Shown here: positions 51,224-51,311 of the stretch, piece by piece | How positions within the stretch are numbered: the first letter of the stretch is position 1 | Layout of the letters: the number at the start of each line of letters is the position of its first letter | Origin: Bradyrhizobium sp. AS23.2 | GTDB taxonomy: Bacteria; Pseudomonadota; Alphaproteobacteria; Rhizobiales; Xanthobacteraceae | NCBI RefSeq assembly: GCF_001908185.1 | Contig: NZ_LGHM01000064.1 | Coordinates: 1 to 51,311 of the forward strand | Direction of reading: 5' to 3' | Length of the DNA: 51,311 nt | Position numbers and translations under genes: made by a program | Notes under the pieces: generated by a model | What the model saw: the letters and a program-made list of their open reading frames with translations, nothing else | Told to the model about the DNA's origin: nothing | Databases searched by the model: none

Positions 51224-51311
51224 TTTTGCCTATTCCAGATGATCTTGCTCAAGAAAGTATCACGTGCCTGAAAAATAAGAACCTATTTCTGATAAGTTCG
51301 AAGATAAAAAA

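Overview
This 51.3 kb, GC-rich window looks like chromosomal accessory DNA from an alphaproteobacterium of the Bradyrhizobium / Nitrobacteraceae type. The grounds are dispersed intergenic repeats starting TAGAGCATGATCCGG or TAGAGCGTTTTCGAG (24012, 40655, 41912), high-GC codon use, several orphan LivK-type binding proteins, and a dense mix of CoA-thioester enzymes with GntR, IclR, TetR, LysR and Lrp regulators. No rRNA, tRNA, CRISPR array, phage or plasmid backbone was seen.

Layout. (A) 1-5.3 kb: MarR remnant, hotdog thioesterase, IclR regulator, AidB-like acyl-CoA dehydrogenase, a LivK-type binding protein broken by one extra G, and a serine-recombinase scrap. (B) 5.3-13.7 kb, minus strand: one operon of GntR regulator, Tat-exported binding protein, LivH, LivM, LivG, LivF and two amidase-signature hydrolases, i.e. 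uptake followed by hydrolysis of an amide. (C) 13.9-25.5 kb: a frameshifted TetR gene, LysR regulator, a VanA/VanB-type Rieske oxygenase with its reductase, an orphan binding protein, a decayed transposase, a flavin monooxygenase fused to an HSL-type esterase, a 32-codon relic of another binding protein, an acyl-CoA ligase, TetR regulator and PaaI-like thioesterase.

(D) 25.7-34.1 kb is the most interesting stretch. A LivK-type binding protein (followed by an amidase scrap) is divergent from a GntR gene. The operon that follows encodes an isochorismatase-fold hydrolase without the usual cysteine, an isocitrate-lyase/PEP-mutase-fold lyase, LeuC-like and LeuD-like hydratase subunits, a RutA-like flavin monooxygenase, an SDR and a RutF-like flavin reductase. 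A 13-bp palindrome, ATTGTA-N-TACAAT, sits in front of both the binding protein and the operon. I infer an oxidative ring-opening pathway for a cyclic amide, imide or N-heterocycle: RutA/RutF-type opening, amide hydrolysis, hydration of a maleate-like acid, and retro-aldol cleavage.

(E) 34.2-50.6 kb carries CoA-thioester catabolism: MaoC hydratase, SDRs, a DUF35 protein plus SCP2-type thiolase, four crotonases, a CaiB-type CoA transferase, acyl-CoA dehydrogenase, MmgE/PrpD protein and an HMG-CoA-lyase-like enzyme. An AT-rich palindrome around TTATTCGAATAA recurs at five promoters across 14 kb, probably a HutC-type GntR regulon controlled by the gene at 41926-42771. The window ends with an IclR regulator, an iron-alcohol-dehydrogenase-like protein and an Lrp regulator.

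The recurring theme is a binding protein beside a small catabolic module. Complete, truncated and relic copies of the binding protein and amidase show that these modules are being duplicated and lost. Functions rest on motif reading and family knowledge; no database search was run.
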